A stretch of 64,000 nucleotides of DNA from Starkeya sp. ORNL1 (GCF_012971745.1 NZ_CP048834.1:3658001-3722000); one strand, 5' to 3'; positions 50,272-59,684 are shown, numbered from the stretch's first letter. The notes: generated from the letters alone by a model not told the origin. Numbers and translations: made by a program.

Positions 50272-50392
50272 GTCATCCCGGAATGGCCGCAGGCCATATC
50301 CGGGATCGCGAATGAAGTCCGGGTGCGCCTCTTAGCCGGCACCCAAAATGGCGAACAATCCCGGCGCTCAGCTCCGCTTCGGCCGGGATGAC
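50272..50392. repeat. Intergenic palindrome, family A (copy 6)
   Basis: gtcatcccggaatggccgca...ccgggatcg is mirrored by caatcccggcgctcagc...ggccgggatgac, with a longer centre. It lies between the convergent gcrA and mutS genes. Confidence 0.7.
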
Positions 50393-50410
50393 CTCTTAAG
50401 TGTTGATCTC

Positions 50411-53131
50411 TTACCCGCCCCGCGCCGCCGCCTTCAGCCGATAGAGCGCCTCCAGCGCCTCGCGCGGCGTCATCTCGTCGGGATCGATCTCCGCCAGCGC
50501 CGTCTTCACCGCCTCCGCCGCCGGATCGGCCTTTGCCGGTGCCGGCGCGGGACGGCTCAAGGCCGCGAACAGCGGCAGGTCGTCGAGGATGCGCCGGGTA
50601 GGCGCGCTGCGCTCGGTGGATTCCAGCTCGGCCAGCACCGCCTTCGCCCGCTCCACCACTGGGGCCGGCAGGCCGGCGAGCTTCGCCACCTGGATGCCGT
50701 AGGAGCGGTCGGCGGCGCCCGGCACGACTTCGTGCAGGAAGATCACCTCGCCTTCCCACTCCTTCACCTTCACCGTCGCGTTGACGAGGCGCCGGCAGCG
50801 CTGCGACAGCGCGGTCAGCTCGTGGAAATGCGTGGCGAACAGCCCCCGGCAGCGGTTCGTCTCGTGCAGATGCTCGAGGCTGGCCCAGGCGATGGAGAGG
50901 CCGTCAAAAGTCGCGGTGCCGCGGCCGATCTCGTCCAGTATGACCAGCGAGCGCTCGGTCGCCTGGTTGAGGATGGCGGCGGTCTCGACCATCTCCACCA
51001 TGAAGGTCGAGCGCCCGCGCGCGAGATCGTCCGCCGCGCCGACGCGGGAGAACAGCCGGTCGACCACGCCGAGCCTGGCGGCGCGTGCCGGCACGAAGCT
51101 GCCGGCCTGGGCGAGGATGGCTATCAGCGCGTTCTGGCGCAGGAAGGTCGATTTACCCGCCATGTTCGGGCCAGTGACCAGCCAGATGCGACCGGCTTTT
51201 TCCCGCTCCGGAGGCGACAGGTTGCAATCATTGGCGACGAACGGGCCGCCGTCGCGGCGCAGCGCCTGCTCGACCACCGGATGGCGGCCACCGTCGATGG
51301 CAAAGGCGAGCCCGCCATCAATCTCCGGGCGCACATAATTCTGCTCGATCGCCAGCGTCGCCAGCCCGGCGGCGACATCGATCGCAGCCAGCGCTTCGGC
51401 CGCAGTGCGGATGCTCATGCCGGCATTGGTCACCTCGGCCGCCAGCCGATCGAAGATCGCCTGCTCCAGAGCGAGCGAGCGCTCGCCGGCGCTGGCGATC
51501 CTGGCCTCCAGCTCGCCGAGCTCGACGCTGGTGAAGCGCATCGCGCCCGCCATGGTCTGGCGATGCACGAAGATGGAAGCAAAAGGCGGCTCGCGCAGCC
51601 GGTCGGCATTTGCCGCCGAGACCTCGACGAAATAGCCGAGCACGGCATTGTGCCGGATCTTCAAGGTGCGGACGCCGGTCTCCTCGACATAGCGCCGCTC
51701 CAGCGCCGCCACCACGCGCCGGCTTTCGTCGCGCAGCGCGCGGGTGGCGTCGAGATCGGCATCGAAGCCGGTCCGCACGAAGCCGCCGTCGCGGCGATAG
51801 GCAGGGAGCTCGTCGGCGAGCGCGGAGCCAAGCAGAGCCGGCAATGCATCATCGACCGCCGCCAGTGCCGCAGCCGCCATCTCCAATTCTTCCGGAGAGG
51901 CGGCAATGCGGATCAGGCGGGCGACCTCTGTGCCTTCCTTGAGGCCGCGGCCAATGGCGGCGAGATCGCGCGGCCCGGCGCGGCCGAGCACGATGCGGGT
52001 GAGCGCACGGGAGAGGTCCGGCGCGCCGGCGAGATGTCCGCGCAGGCGTGCCCGCAATTCGGCATTCTCGACCAGATGGGCGACGGCATCGAGCCGGCGG
52101 TCGATCAGCGCCGGGGCGGTCAGCGGCTCGGCGAGGCGGCGGCCGAGCAGGCGCGCGCCCGCCGAGGTCGCGGTGCGGTCGATGCTGGCGATCAGGCTGC
52201 CGGTGCGCTCGCCGGTGGTGGTGCGCAGGATCTCGAGGTTCACCCGCGTTGCGGCGTCGATCACCATGATGTCAGCACCGGCCTCGCGCACCGGTGGCAC
52301 CAAAGGCGGGCGATGGCCGAGCTGGGTGCGCTCGACATAGGCGACCACGGCGGCGGCCGCGACCAGCTCCGGGCGCGAGAAGCTGCCGAAGGCGTCGAGC
52401 GTCGCCACCTCGAAGAAGCCGGAGAGCCGCCGCTCGGCGCCCGCCCCGTCGAAGCTCTCCTTAGGCAGCGGCGTCACTGCCGGCAGGCTGCGCCACAATT
52501 CGCGGAGGTCGGGATCGTCATAGAGCTGGTCGGCGACCAGCAATTCCGCCGGCTCGATGCGCGCGAGATCGGCGGCAAGCCGCCTTGCGTCGGTTTCCAG
52601 CACGCGGAACGAGCCGGTGGAGATATCGGCGAAGGCCAGCGCATAGACGGCTCCGTCCGGCTCGCTGCCGCGTAGCCGGGCTAGCGCCGCCAGCACGTTC
52701 TCGCGCCGAGCGTCCAGCAGCGCGTCCTCGGTGAGGGTGCCGGGCGTAACGAGGCGCGTGACGTCGCGGCGCACCACGCTTTTTCCGCCGCGCTTCTTCG
52801 CCTCGGCGGGGTCTTCCAACTGCTCGCACACCGCGACACGGTGGCCGGCGGCGATCAGCTTGTGCAGATATTCCTCGGCGCGCTCCACCGGCACGCCGCA
52901 CATCTTGATGTCCTCGCCCTGGTGCTTGCCGCGCTTGGTGAGCACGATGCCGAGGGTGCGGGACGCCCGTTCGGCATCCTCGAAGAACAATTCATAGAAA
53001 TCGCCCATCCGGTAGAACAGCAGGCTGTCCGGATTGGCGGTCTTGATCTCGAGATACTGGGCCATCATCGGCGTGACGCGCTCGGCCGGGGCCGAGACGT
53101 CCGCGAGCGGCGATTTGAGCGAGGCGTCCAT
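50411..53131 (-). CDS. mutS: DNA mismatch repair protein MutS
   Basis: A 906-residue mismatch-recognition ATPase. The N-terminal mismatch-binding motif is [17 protein letters not shown] with the Phe-x-Glu wedge (F-Y-E-L). The connector and core follow, and Walker [21 protein letters not shown] lies near residue 655. Further ATPase motifs are [34 protein letters not shown] and the His loop [12 protein letters not shown]. Start 53131 gives MDASLKSP; a frame to 53176 adds 15 residues with no better ribosome-binding site. mutL is not in view. Confidence 0.96.
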   Translation of the reverse strand: MDASLKSPLADVSAPAERVTPMMAQYLEIKTANPDSLLFYRMGDFYELFFEDAERASRTLGIVLTKRGKHQGEDIKMCGVPVERAEEYLHKLIAAGHRVAVCEQLEDPAEAKKRGGKSVVRRDVTRLVTPGTLTEDALLDARRENVLAALARLRGSEPDGAVYALAFADISTGSFRVLETDARRLAADLARIEPAELLVADQLYDDPDLRELWRSLPAVTPLPKESFDGAGAERRLSGFFEVATLDAFGSFSRPELVAAAAVVAYVERTQLGHRPPLVPPVREAGADIMVIDAATRVNLEILRTTTGERTGSLIASIDRTATSAGARLLGRRLAEPLTAPALIDRRLDAVAHLVENAELRARLRGHLAGAPDLSRALTRIVLGRAGPRDLAAIGRGLKEGTEVARLIRIAASPEELEMAAAALAAVDDALPALLGSALADELPAYRRDGGFVRTGFDADLDATRALRDESRRVVAALERRYVEETGVRTLKIRHNAVLGYFVEVSAANADRLREPPFASIFVHRQTMAGAMRFTSVELGELEARIASAGERSLALEQAIFDRLAAEVTNAGMSIRTAAEALAAIDVAAGLATLAIEQNYVRPEIDGGLAFAIDGGRHPVVEQALRRDGGPFVANDCNLSPPEREKAGRIWLVTGPNMAGKSTFLRQNALIAILAQAGSFVPARAARLGVVDRLFSRVGAADDLARGRSTFMVEMVETAAILNQATERSLVILDEIGRGTATFDGLSIAWASLEHLHETNRCRGLFATHFHELTALSQRCRRLVNATVKVKEWEGEVIFLHEVVPGAADRSYGIQVAKLAGLPAPVVERAKAVLAELESTERSAPTRRILDDLPLFAALSRPAPAPAKADPAAEAVKTALAEIDPDEMTPREALEALYRLKAAARGG

Positions 53132-53229
53132 GGGCGGGACGCTGGCAGAGACGGAGGCCCGGCTCAAGCCGCGCACCCGGCTTTTCCCCGTCGGAGATCG
53201 ACCCTCTCAAAGAGGCCGACTCGTTATTT

Positions 53230-53314
53230 CCCTCTCCCCGGTGGGGTGAGGGGGCGCACCATTGCGGAGCGGCGAAGACCCCTCACCCCAGCCCTCTCCC
53301 CAACGGGGAGAGGG
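53230..53314. repeat. Intergenic palindrome, family D (copy 2)
   Basis: ccctctccccggtggggtga and gggg are mirrored by cccctcaccccagccctctc and cccaacggggagaggg. It lies between mutS and mmcB. The core ccctctcccc/ggggagaggg is shared with 33493 and 60817. Confidence 0.65.
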
Positions 53315-53345
53315 AGAGACCGACTGCAGCTTCGGCTTTTCCCTG

Positions 53346-53825
53346 TCAGAGATCGCGTGGCAGCAGGCTCTCGGGATCCATGGCCGCCTGCAGGCGCAAC
53401 GACGCGGTGCGGGCGAGGTGCAGCGTCATCGCCCGGCGCACGTGGGCGGGGAGCGGATGGCGCGGCGCCTCGCGTATCAGCGCGGCGCCGAAGGCATCGG
53501 CGAGCAGCAGGCCGGTGTCCTCCGGCAATATCTCCACCGGGAAATCCGGCGCCACCGCGAAGAACAGCCGGTCGCAATGCTGGCGGTACTCGTGCCATTT
53601 GCGGTCGGTGCGGAAATCGATCACCGAGGACTTGATCTCGATGATCCAGATCTCGCCCTTGGCATCGATGGCGGTGATGTCGGCACGCCGGCCCGAGGCG
53701 AGCGAGAGCTCGGACACCCCGAACAGCCCCAACGCCGCGAGATAGCGCATGGCCCCGCGCTGGATGGCGCGGGCGGCGTCCGACTGGCGGCCGTCGAGCG
53801 GGATGATGAGCACGGTATCGGTCAT
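53346..53825 (-). CDS. mmcB: MmcB-family DNA repair protein (PD-(D/E)XK-like)
   Basis: A 159-residue MmcB protein. The nuclease-like core ASGRRADITAIDAKGEIWII followed by EIKSS gives the Asp...Glu-x-Lys arrangement of PD-(D/E)XK folds. VIDFRTDRKWHEYRQHCDRL is a family signature. In Caulobacter mmcB belongs to the SOS response. No LexA box was identified here. Start 53825 (MTDTVLIIPLD) matches the family; the frame is open to 53897. Confidence 0.88.
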   Translation of the reverse strand: MTDTVLIIPLDGRQSDAARAIQRGAMRYLAALGLFGVSELSLASGRRADITAIDAKGEIWIIEIKSSVIDFRTDRKWHEYRQHCDRLFFAVAPDFPVEILPEDTGLLLADAFGAALIREAPRHPLPAHVRRAMTLHLARTASLRLQAAMDPESLLPRDL

Positions 53826-53963
53826 CCCCGCATCATAAACGCCCCATCCGTCATGCCAAAAGTGCCGCGCACCTCTTCGCGCCAGGCACGTTCCCAAGCA
53901 CGCACCTGTGATCTATAGGGGCCTGTCTCCTCCCGCCTTCCCGACCGGCCAGCCTCGCGCTCC

Positions 53964-54539
53964 ATGACAGCTCCGCAACCCAAGCCGCCGCAGCCGGACC
54001 GGCCAGATCCTGGCCTCGCCGAGCTGTTCGTCGGCTTCCTCTCCATTGGCGTGATCGCGTTCGGCGGTGTGCTGCCGATCACCCGCCGCGCGATGGTCGA
54101 GCGCTACAAATGGATCAACGAGGAAGAGTTCATCGAGCTGCTGTCGCTGTCGCAGTTCCTGCCCGGACCGAACATCACCAATTTCGCCGTGGTGCTGGGC
54201 AGCCGCTTCCGGGGGCCGGCGGGATCGATCTCGGCGGTGCTCGGCCTGACCCTGGTGCCGGCGATCATGGTCATCATCCTTGGCATCGTCTTCAACTACT
54301 ACGCCGATGTGAAAGCGCTGGGCGGCGTGGTCGCCGGCTTCGCGGCGGCCGCGGCCGGGCTGATCATCTCCATGGTGGTGCGCATCGCCGAGCCGATGTG
54401 GCGCCATCCGACGCTGCGCACCTGGGGGATCACGCTCGCCGCCTTCGCCGGCGTGGCGCTGATCGGCTTTCCGCTGCCCTGGGTGATGCTGGTGCTGGCG
54501 CCACTCTCGGTGGTGCTGGCCTGGAGGGCGTTGCCGTGA
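53964..54539 (+). CDS. Short-chain ChrA chromate transporter, N-type subunit
   Basis: A 191-residue CHR-family membrane protein, the half-size type that works in pairs. It contains the family motif FIELLSLSQFLPGPNITNFA (P-G-P-N), GVIAFGGVLPITRRAMVERY near the start and about five or six helices. Chromate export is the named function, but many homologues have unknown anions. The second half-subunit follows in the same frame after 24 bases. An unusual 14-bp tandem duplication sits at the junction. Confidence 0.87.
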   Translation: MTAPQPKPPQPDRPDPGLAELFVGFLSIGVIAFGGVLPITRRAMVERYKWINEEEFIELLSLSQFLPGPNITNFAVVLGSRFRGPAGSISAVLGLTLVPAIMVIILGIVFNYYADVKALGGVVAGFAAAAAGLIISMVVRIAEPMWRHPTLRTWGITLAAFAGVALIGFPLPWVMLVLAPLSVVLAWRALP

Positions 54540-54566
54540 GGATCTGGCCATGAGGATCTGGCCGTG
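54536..54566 (+). repeat. 14-bp tandem duplication at the chr gene junction
   Basis: The unit gtgaggatctggcc is followed by atgaggatctggcc and then gtgag. It lies exactly where the stop of the first chr gene and the start of the second would form a GTGA overlap. Two units add 28 bp between stop and start. Confidence 0.8.
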
Positions 54567-55097
54567 AGCCCGGACAGCAATCCCGTCGGCTCGCTCGCTT
54601 TGCATTTCCTGCTGCTGTCGCTGCTGGCGGTTGGCGGCGCCAATGCGGTGCTGCCGGAGATGCACCGGCAAGTGGTCGAGGTCGCCGGCTGGATGACCGA
54701 TGCGCAGTTCGCGCAGACCTTCGCCATCGCGCAGGCGGCCCCTGGCCCGAACATATTGGTGGTGACGCTGATCGGCTGGCACGTCGCCGGTGCTGCCGGC
54801 GCGGCAGCGACGACGCTGGCGATGTGCGTGCCAACCTGCGTGCTCGCCTATTTTGCCGGCGGCGTATGGCACCGCTTCCGCCATGCCCGCTGGCGCCGCG
54901 TCGTGCAGGCGGGCCTGGTGCCGCTCACCGTCGGGCTGATCACGGCGGGCGGCTTCCTGCTGGCGGAAGCCGCCGCGCGCAGCTGGGTGGCGGTAGCGGT
55001 GACGGTGGTGGCCGCCGTCACGCTGTCCGTCACCCGGATCAATCCCCTATGGATGCTCGCGCTGGGCGGTGCGCTGGGTGGTCTCGGGCTGCTCTGA
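54564..55097 (+). CDS. Short-chain ChrA chromate transporter, C-type subunit
   Basis: A 177-residue CHR half-protein. It has LLSLLAVGGANAVLPEMHRQ and FAQTFAIAQAAPGPNILVVT, repeating the P-G-P-N motif, and about five hydrophobic helices. Paired short CHR proteins have opposite membrane topology and function together. GTG start, in frame with the first subunit after a 24-bp gap created by a tandem duplication. The stop is 5 bp from the fasciclin gene stop (convergent). Confidence 0.85.
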   Translation: MSPDSNPVGSLALHFLLLSLLAVGGANAVLPEMHRQVVEVAGWMTDAQFAQTFAIAQAAPGPNILVVTLIGWHVAGAAGAAATTLAMCVPTCVLAYFAGGVWHRFRHARWRRVVQAGLVPLTVGLITAGGFLLAEAAARSWVAVAVTVVAAVTLSVTRINPLWMLALGGALGGLGLL

Positions 55098-55102
55098 CTC
55101 AA

Positions 55103-55666
55103 CTACATGGTCGGCATCAGCACGGTGTCGATGACATGGACCACGCCGTTCGACTGCAGCACGTCGGCGGTCTGGATGATGGCGGTGTGGCCGCCCTCGT
55201 CCACCACCACCCACTTGCCCATCTTCTCCTCGACGGTGAGCGTATCACCGGCGACGGTCTTCAGCTTGGCGGTGCCGCCATGCTTCATCGCATCGGCCTT
55301 GAGGTCCGCCGCCGTCAGCCGGCCCGCCACCACGTGATAGGTCAGGATGTGGGTCAGCTGCTTCTTCATGTCGGGCTGCACCAGCTTGTCGACGGTGCCT
55401 GCCGGCAGCTTGTCGAACGCCGCATTGGTCGGCGCGAACACGGTGAACGGACCCTTGCCGTTGAGGGTGTCGACGAGGCCGGCGGCTTTGACGGCAGCGA
55501 CGAGCGTGGTCAGGTTCTGGGCCTTCGAGGCATTCTCCGGGATCTTCATGTTCGACATCATCGGCGCGCCGCCGACGATCACCGAGGTCGCGGCAAAAGC
55601 CGGCGCGACAATGAGGGTGCCTGCGATGGCGGCGGAAACCATGAGCTTCGAGATCGACATCTTCAT
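55103..55666 (-). CDS. Secreted fasciclin-domain protein
   Basis: A 187-residue secreted protein. The signal peptide (SKLMVSAAIAGTLIVAPAFA) is cut near residue 26. One fasciclin (FAS1/beta-Ig-H3) domain follows, with GPFTVFAPTNAAFDKLPAGT and HILTYHVVAGRLTAADLK, ending NGVVHVIDTVLMP. FAS1 domains mediate adhesion. ATG 55666 has GGGAG upstream. It is 98 bp downstream of the sigma/anti-sigma pair on the same strand and is a likely member of its regulon. Confidence 0.93.
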   Translation of the reverse strand: MKMSISKLMVSAAIAGTLIVAPAFAATSVIVGGAPMMSNMKIPENASKAQNLTTLVAAVKAAGLVDTLNGKGPFTVFAPTNAAFDKLPAGTVDKLVQPDMKKQLTHILTYHVVAGRLTAADLKADAMKHGGTAKLKTVAGDTLTVEEKMGKWVVVDEGGHTAIIQTADVLQSNGVVHVIDTVLMPTM

Positions 55667-55764
55667 CGAACGTCTCCCTGTTGCAGGCCATGCGACGATG
55701 CATGGTCACGGGGAGATACGGAGGGTTTCGGCGAAAGACGCAGGGCCGCCGATTTTTCCCAGAA

Positions 55765-56478
55765 CTAGAGAATCTGGACCTTGCCGGCGGCAATGACCGG
55801 CCCGGTCGGCTGGCCGGTCGGCGAGCCGCCGGGCGGCTCGACCGAGATTGCGAGCGTGCTATCTGCGCGAATAGCGTCGATGACCGAGCGCGGCACCGCG
55901 ATCCGGCGCGTCTGCGCGGGATCGAACACGCCGATGGAGACCGGGGCGCCGCTCGCCGGCACCAGCCAGAGCTCGGGAACACGGCCGGGCGCGGTCCACG
56001 CCGATTGCGGCACCAGTGTCGCTTCGCTACCCGCGACATCGATGACCGCGGTGAAGTGCGAGCGGCCGTCCTGCGACGACAAGGCGGCGACCTGAACTGG
56101 CGTCGGCCCGCGCGGATAGGCGAAGAAGATCGCCGCGGCGAGGCTGGCGGCGGCCAGCGCCAACGAGCCATAGCTCAGCCAGCGCCAGAAATCGCTGCCG
56201 GCCTCCTGTCGCGTGGCGCGAACGGCACGGTTCCGGCGGGTCTGCGCCGCGATGCGCGACCAGACATGGCTCGGTGGCGGCACCGGCTCGATGGTGTCCG
56301 CGAGCGGCCCGAGACGTTCCTGCCAAACCGCAACCGCACGGGCGAAGCCGGGATGCTCGCGCAGCAACTGTTCGGCGCGCCGGCGCGCATCGGTATCGAG
56401 CACGCCGAGCGCATACTCGGCGGCGAGCATGTCCTCGTTGCCGTCGTCAGGCGGGGGGCGCGGGGGAAGATCGCTCAT
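55765..56478 (-). CDS. Anti-sigma factor, RskA-type
   Basis: A 237-residue membrane anti-sigma factor. The N-terminal zinc-less anti-sigma domain (MLAAEYALGVLDTDARRRAE) precedes a basic region and one membrane helix (WLSYGSLALAAASLAAAIFF, about 103-122). The periplasmic RskA domain follows (ELWLVPASGAPVSIGVFDP). It holds the upstream-encoded ECF sigma factor at the membrane until a signal triggers release. Its ATG at 56478 overlaps the sigma stop (ATGA). Confidence 0.9.
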   Translation of the reverse strand: MSDLPPRPPPDDGNEDMLAAEYALGVLDTDARRRAEQLLREHPGFARAVAVWQERLGPLADTIEPVPPPSHVWSRIAAQTRRNRAVRATRQEAGSDFWRWLSYGSLALAAASLAAAIFFAYPRGPTPVQVAALSSQDGRSHFTAVIDVAGSEATLVPQSAWTAPGRVPELWLVPASGAPVSIGVFDPAQTRRIAVPRSVIDAIRADSTLAISVEPPGGSPTGQPTGPVIAAGKVQIL

Positions 56479-57029
56479 CGGTCCAGACACCCCCGAAGTG
56501 CGATCAGGCCGCGGCGTATCCAGGTCTTCATGGTGCTCAACGGCACATTGCCGCGCTGCGCCAGTGCATCATAGGTCTCGCCGCCATAGAAGGCCTCGAC
56601 GATGGCGCTCCTGGTGCGCGGCTCCAGGTCGTCGAGGCAGGCGCGCAGGCGCTGGTGCTGCTCGCTATCCTCGAGCCGGGACAACGCATCCATCGCCCCG
56701 TCGGCGATGCTGTCATCTTCCGGAAGCGGCCGATCGGCGGCACGGGGGCCAAGCGCGCGCAGGCGGTCGATCGCCTTGTTGCGGGCGATCGCGGCGAGCC
56801 AGGTGATCGGGCTGGAGCGGGCGGGATCGAAGCTCGCCGCCCGGTTCCACACGTTCACATAGACTTCCTGCAACACGTCCTCGGCCTCCTCGCGCGTGGC
56901 CAAGATACGCAGGCACACGCCGAAAAGCTTCGCCGAGGTAAGTTCATACACCTCGCGCAAGGCCGCCTGATCCCGCGCCGCGACCGCTCGCAATCGCGAC
57001 GCCAGATGCTCGCGGGAGATGTCGTTCAC
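56475..57029 (-). CDS. ECF-type RNA polymerase sigma factor
   Basis: A 184-residue extracytoplasmic-function sigma factor. Region 2 is EEAEDVLQEVYVNVWNRAAS and PITWLAAIARNKAIDRLRAL. Region 4 is LEPRTRSAIVEAFYGGETYD then ALAQRGNVPLSTMKTWIRRG. It pairs with the RskA-type anti-sigma by an ATGA overlap and resembles SigK-group sigmas. The upstream gap to the DUF937 stop is only 33 bp, so it may be read from that gene's transcript. The fasciclin gene downstream is a probable target. Confidence 0.93.
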   Translation of the reverse strand: MNDISREHLASRLRAVAARDQAALREVYELTSAKLFGVCLRILATREEAEDVLQEVYVNVWNRAASFDPARSSPITWLAAIARNKAIDRLRALGPRAADRPLPEDDSIADGAMDALSRLEDSEQHQRLRACLDDLEPRTRSAIVEAFYGGETYDALAQRGNVPLSTMKTWIRRGLIALRGCLDR

Positions 57030-57062
57030 GCGGCGACCATTGCAAGCCCGAGGGTGTTGGAC

Positions 57063-58148
57063 CTAGCGCCGCGGATTCTTGTCGGTGAACTGGTCGAATA
57101 TGTCCTGGAACTGCTGCAGGCGCGGATCCTGCGCGGTGCCGCCGCCGGCGCTGCCGCCGCCTTGAGCCGGGCCACCGGCACCACCACCGGGACCGCCGCC
57201 ACCGAACATGCCGCCCAATATGCCGCCGAGCAGGTCGCCCAGCGGATCATTGCCGGCGCCCGGGCGGGCCTGACCGGGAGACGGCGCCTGGCCCCTGCCG
57301 AACGGATCGGGGCCGGCATCCTGGTCGGGACCGGCGCCGCGCTGCTGCGGGGCACCGCCGCCGAGAATACCGCCAAGCAGATCGTCGAGCGGATTGCCCG
57401 AACCGGACGGCCGCTGCTGCGGCATCTGCGTTCCACTGCCCGCACCGCCACCGGCACCACCGCCAAGAATGCCACCGAGCAGGTCTTCGAGCGGATTGCC
57501 CGAGCCGGACGGACGCTGCTGCGGCGCCTGCGTGCCGCCACCTGCATTACCGGCGCCGCCGCCGAGAATGCCGCCGAGCAGATCTTCCAGCGGATTGCCC
57601 GAGCCGGACGGACGCTGCTGCGGGGCCTGTGTGCCGGCACCGGCAGCACCGCCGCCCAGGATGCCGCCGAGCAGGTCACCGAGCCCGCCACCAAGGCCGC
57701 CGCCGCCAGCCCCGGCGTTTGCGGTTCCGCCGGAGCCGCCTTTCATCAGGCCGCCAAGCACCAGAGCGGCGATGGCGGGCAGCATCTGCTTCAGCAGCGC
57801 CGAGCTGATGCCGCTCGCCGCGGAAGCCTGCACCGCCACGGCGCGGCTGACATCCGGCGAGCCGAACATGGCGGCGAGCGCGTCATTGCCCTGCACGCGG
57901 GTATCCTCGCCGAAGCCGGCGGAGGGATCGCTGAACGCCTGCCCATAGGGATTGCGCGACATCGTGCCGAGCAGCTCGGCAAAGTTCTGCGGCGTCTGCG
58001 TGCTGCGTTGCAGGCCAACGGCAAAGGCCGGCAGCACGGCCTCTACCGCCTGCTGCGCCTGTTCGGATGAGATGCCGTAGCTGCGGGCAAGATTGTCGAT
58101 CGCCTGGCCCTGCTGGGCCTGGGCCAGAATGTCCTGGAGATAGTTCAT
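57063..58148 (-). CDS. DUF937 protein with glycine-rich LLGGILGG repeats
   Basis: A 361-residue protein. The N-terminal DUF937 domain (about 1-140; MNYLQDILAQAQQGQAIDNL and AVEAVLPAFAVGLQRSTQTP) is helical. From about 140 the chain is low complexity, with five copies of DLLGGILGG. Three are embedded in near-identical units of about 33 residues carrying QAPQQRPSGSGNPLEDLLGG. The matching DNA repeats span about 57370-57670. Function unknown. Start 58148 is the DUF937 family start. It lies 33 bp upstream of the sigma gene, same strand. Confidence 0.85.
   Translation of the reverse strand: MNYLQDILAQAQQGQAIDNLARSYGISSEQAQQAVEAVLPAFAVGLQRSTQTPQNFAELLGTMSRNPYGQAFSDPSAGFGEDTRVQGNDALAAMFGSPDVSRAVAVQASAASGISSALLKQMLPAIAALVLGGLMKGGSGGTANAGAGGGGLGGGLGDLLGGILGGGAAGAGTQAPQQRPSGSGNPLEDLLGGILGGGAGNAGGGTQAPQQRPSGSGNPLEDLLGGILGGGAGGGAGSGTQMPQQRPSGSGNPLDDLLGGILGGGAPQQRGAGPDQDAGPDPFGRGQAPSPGQARPGAGNDPLGDLLGGILGGMFGGGGPGGGAGGPAQGGGSAGGGTAQDPRLQQFQDIFDQFTDKNPRR
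57370..57670 (-). repeat. In-gene tandem repeats (about 100-bp units)
   Basis: Three near-identical units encode the PQQRPSGSGNPL(E/D)DLLGG block inside the DUF937 gene. Their high DNA identity points to recent duplication and possible copy-number change. Confidence 0.75.
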
Positions 58149-58238
58149 GGCGTTCCTCGCCTGATGGGCCATTCCCGGCGGATCTGCGTCCGGCTGCGCG
58201 AACATTACGCCGAACGCCTTGATTGGTCACGAATCCTG

Positions 58239-59684
58239 TTACGGCTCGATGGCAGTGGCGTCTTCCGCGCGGGAAAGCGCGGGAAGTTCGGTGCCGGCCA
58301 CCACCGGCTCGCAGGGCGGCGGGCGATAGCCGCTGGCCAGCCGCCCGACCAGCCGGAAGGCGAAGATGAGCGCCAGTACGCCGAAGGCGACCGCCCCGAG
58401 CGCCTGCCCGGCCAGCACGCCCTCTGCCCCGGCCATCCGCCCGCCGAGCCAGACGAAGGGGATGGTGCCGAGCGTAGCGCGGCCCCAGTTGAACACGGTG
58501 GAGAGCAGCGGCGCGCCGAGATTGTTGAACGCCGCATTGGCCACGAACAACGCACCCAGGAAGATGAAGCTGCCCGCCGCGAACAGACAGAAGAAGGCGA
58601 CGAGGTCGACGCCTTCGCCCGACAGGCCAAAGGACTGCGCGATGAGGTGGCGAGCGAGCGCCAGCACTGCCCACATGGTGCCGACATAGATGAGCGTGAG
58701 CTTCAGGCTGTCCATCAGCGCCATGCGCACCCGCTCGAAGCGGCCGGCGCCGACATTCTGGCCGATGATCGGCCCGATGGCGCCGGTCAGCGCGAACAGC
58801 GGCCCGAAGGCGACCGGGATCACCCGGCCGATCACCGCCCAGGCGGCGACCGCGGTATCGCCATGGGTCGCCAGCGCGAAGGTGATGTAGGCGTTGCCGA
58901 CCGGGGTGGCGACATTGGTCAGGATCGCCGGCACCGCGATGGCGGAAAGCGGGCGGATGTCACCGAGGAATGCCTTCAAGCTCGGGCGGGCGGCGAGGTC
59001 ATGGATGCGCACCACCGCATAGAGCCCGTAGGCCGCCATGACGCAGCGCGAAACCACCGAGACGATGGCGGCACCCTCGACACCCATGCCCAGCCCGAGG
59101 ATCAGCAGCGGATCGAGCACCGCGGTAACAAGCCCGCCGCCGAGCGTCACCCACATCGAGCGGCGGGCATCGCCAATGGCGCGCAGCACGCCGGATGCCG
59201 CCATGCCGATGCCGAGCAGCGGCGTCGAGGGCAGCACCACCAGCAGGAAATCATGCGCGATCTCCAGCGTGCGCCCGCTGGCGCCGAGCAGCCGCAGCAG
59301 CGGACCGAGCACGGCGATGGCGAGCACCGACATCGCAGCGGTGGCGAGCACCATATAGATGATGGCGGAGGTGGAGAGCCGCCGCCCATCCTCCTGCCGC
59401 CCGGCGCCGATGGCACGCGAGACCACGGCGGAGCCGGCGATCATCACGCCGATGCCGACAGCGGTGGTGAAGAACATCAGCGTGCCGGCATAGCCGATGG
59501 CGGCCGCCAGTTCCGCCTCGCCGAGCAGCGAGATGTAGAACAGGTTCAGCAGGTCGACGACGAAGACCGCGATCAGCCCGATGGAGCCGGTGGCCGCCAT
59601 CACGGCGACGTGGCGCATCATCGAGCCTTCGACGAAGCGGGCGGCGAGGTGCGGGGTCGCGCCGGACTGCGGGGTCACGCTCAT
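58239..59684 (-). CDS. MATE-family multidrug/metabolite exporter
   Basis: A 481-residue protein with twelve hydrophobic segments in two MatE halves. GYAGTLMFFTTAVGIGVMIA, AGSAVVSRAIGAGRQEDG, LPSTPLLGIGMAASGVLRAI and FALTGAIGPIIGQNVGAGRF are family features. It uses an H+ or Na+ gradient to export compounds; the substrate is not predictable. The C-terminal tail is polar. The N-terminal start at 59684 is the first Met. It is divergent from argB across a 209-bp gap with palindromes. Confidence 0.92.
   Translation of the reverse strand: MSVTPQSGATPHLAARFVEGSMMRHVAVMAATGSIGLIAVFVVDLLNLFYISLLGEAELAAAIGYAGTLMFFTTAVGIGVMIAGSAVVSRAIGAGRQEDGRRLSTSAIIYMVLATAAMSVLAIAVLGPLLRLLGASGRTLEIAHDFLLVVLPSTPLLGIGMAASGVLRAIGDARRSMWVTLGGGLVTAVLDPLLILGLGMGVEGAAIVSVVSRCVMAAYGLYAVVRIHDLAARPSLKAFLGDIRPLSAIAVPAILTNVATPVGNAYITFALATHGDTAVAAWAVIGRVIPVAFGPLFALTGAIGPIIGQNVGAGRFERVRMALMDSLKLTLIYVGTMWAVLALARHLIAQSFGLSGEGVDLVAFFCLFAAGSFIFLGALFVANAAFNNLGAPLLSTVFNWGRATLGTIPFVWLGGRMAGAEGVLAGQALGAVAFGVLALIFAFRLVGRLASGYRPPPCEPVVAGTELPALSRAEDATAIEP

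Noticed and set aside
50348..52675. 775-codon plus-strand open frame
   Set aside because: Antisense shadow of mutS. No ribosome-binding site, no motif, His/Arg-rich composition.
53964..55097. ChrA broken by a frameshift or stop
   Set aside because: Both halves are full short-chain CHR proteins, each with its own P-G-P-N motif and start. Paired half-size ChrA genes are a known form.
55667..55764. ECF promoter before the fasciclin gene
   Set aside because: GGGAAAAAT and GAAACC are present, but no CGTC-type -10 lies at the right distance, so no promoter is called.
57370..57670. Possible CRISPR-like array
   Set aside because: The repeats are in-frame coding units of a DUF937 protein, with no unique spacers and no cas genes.
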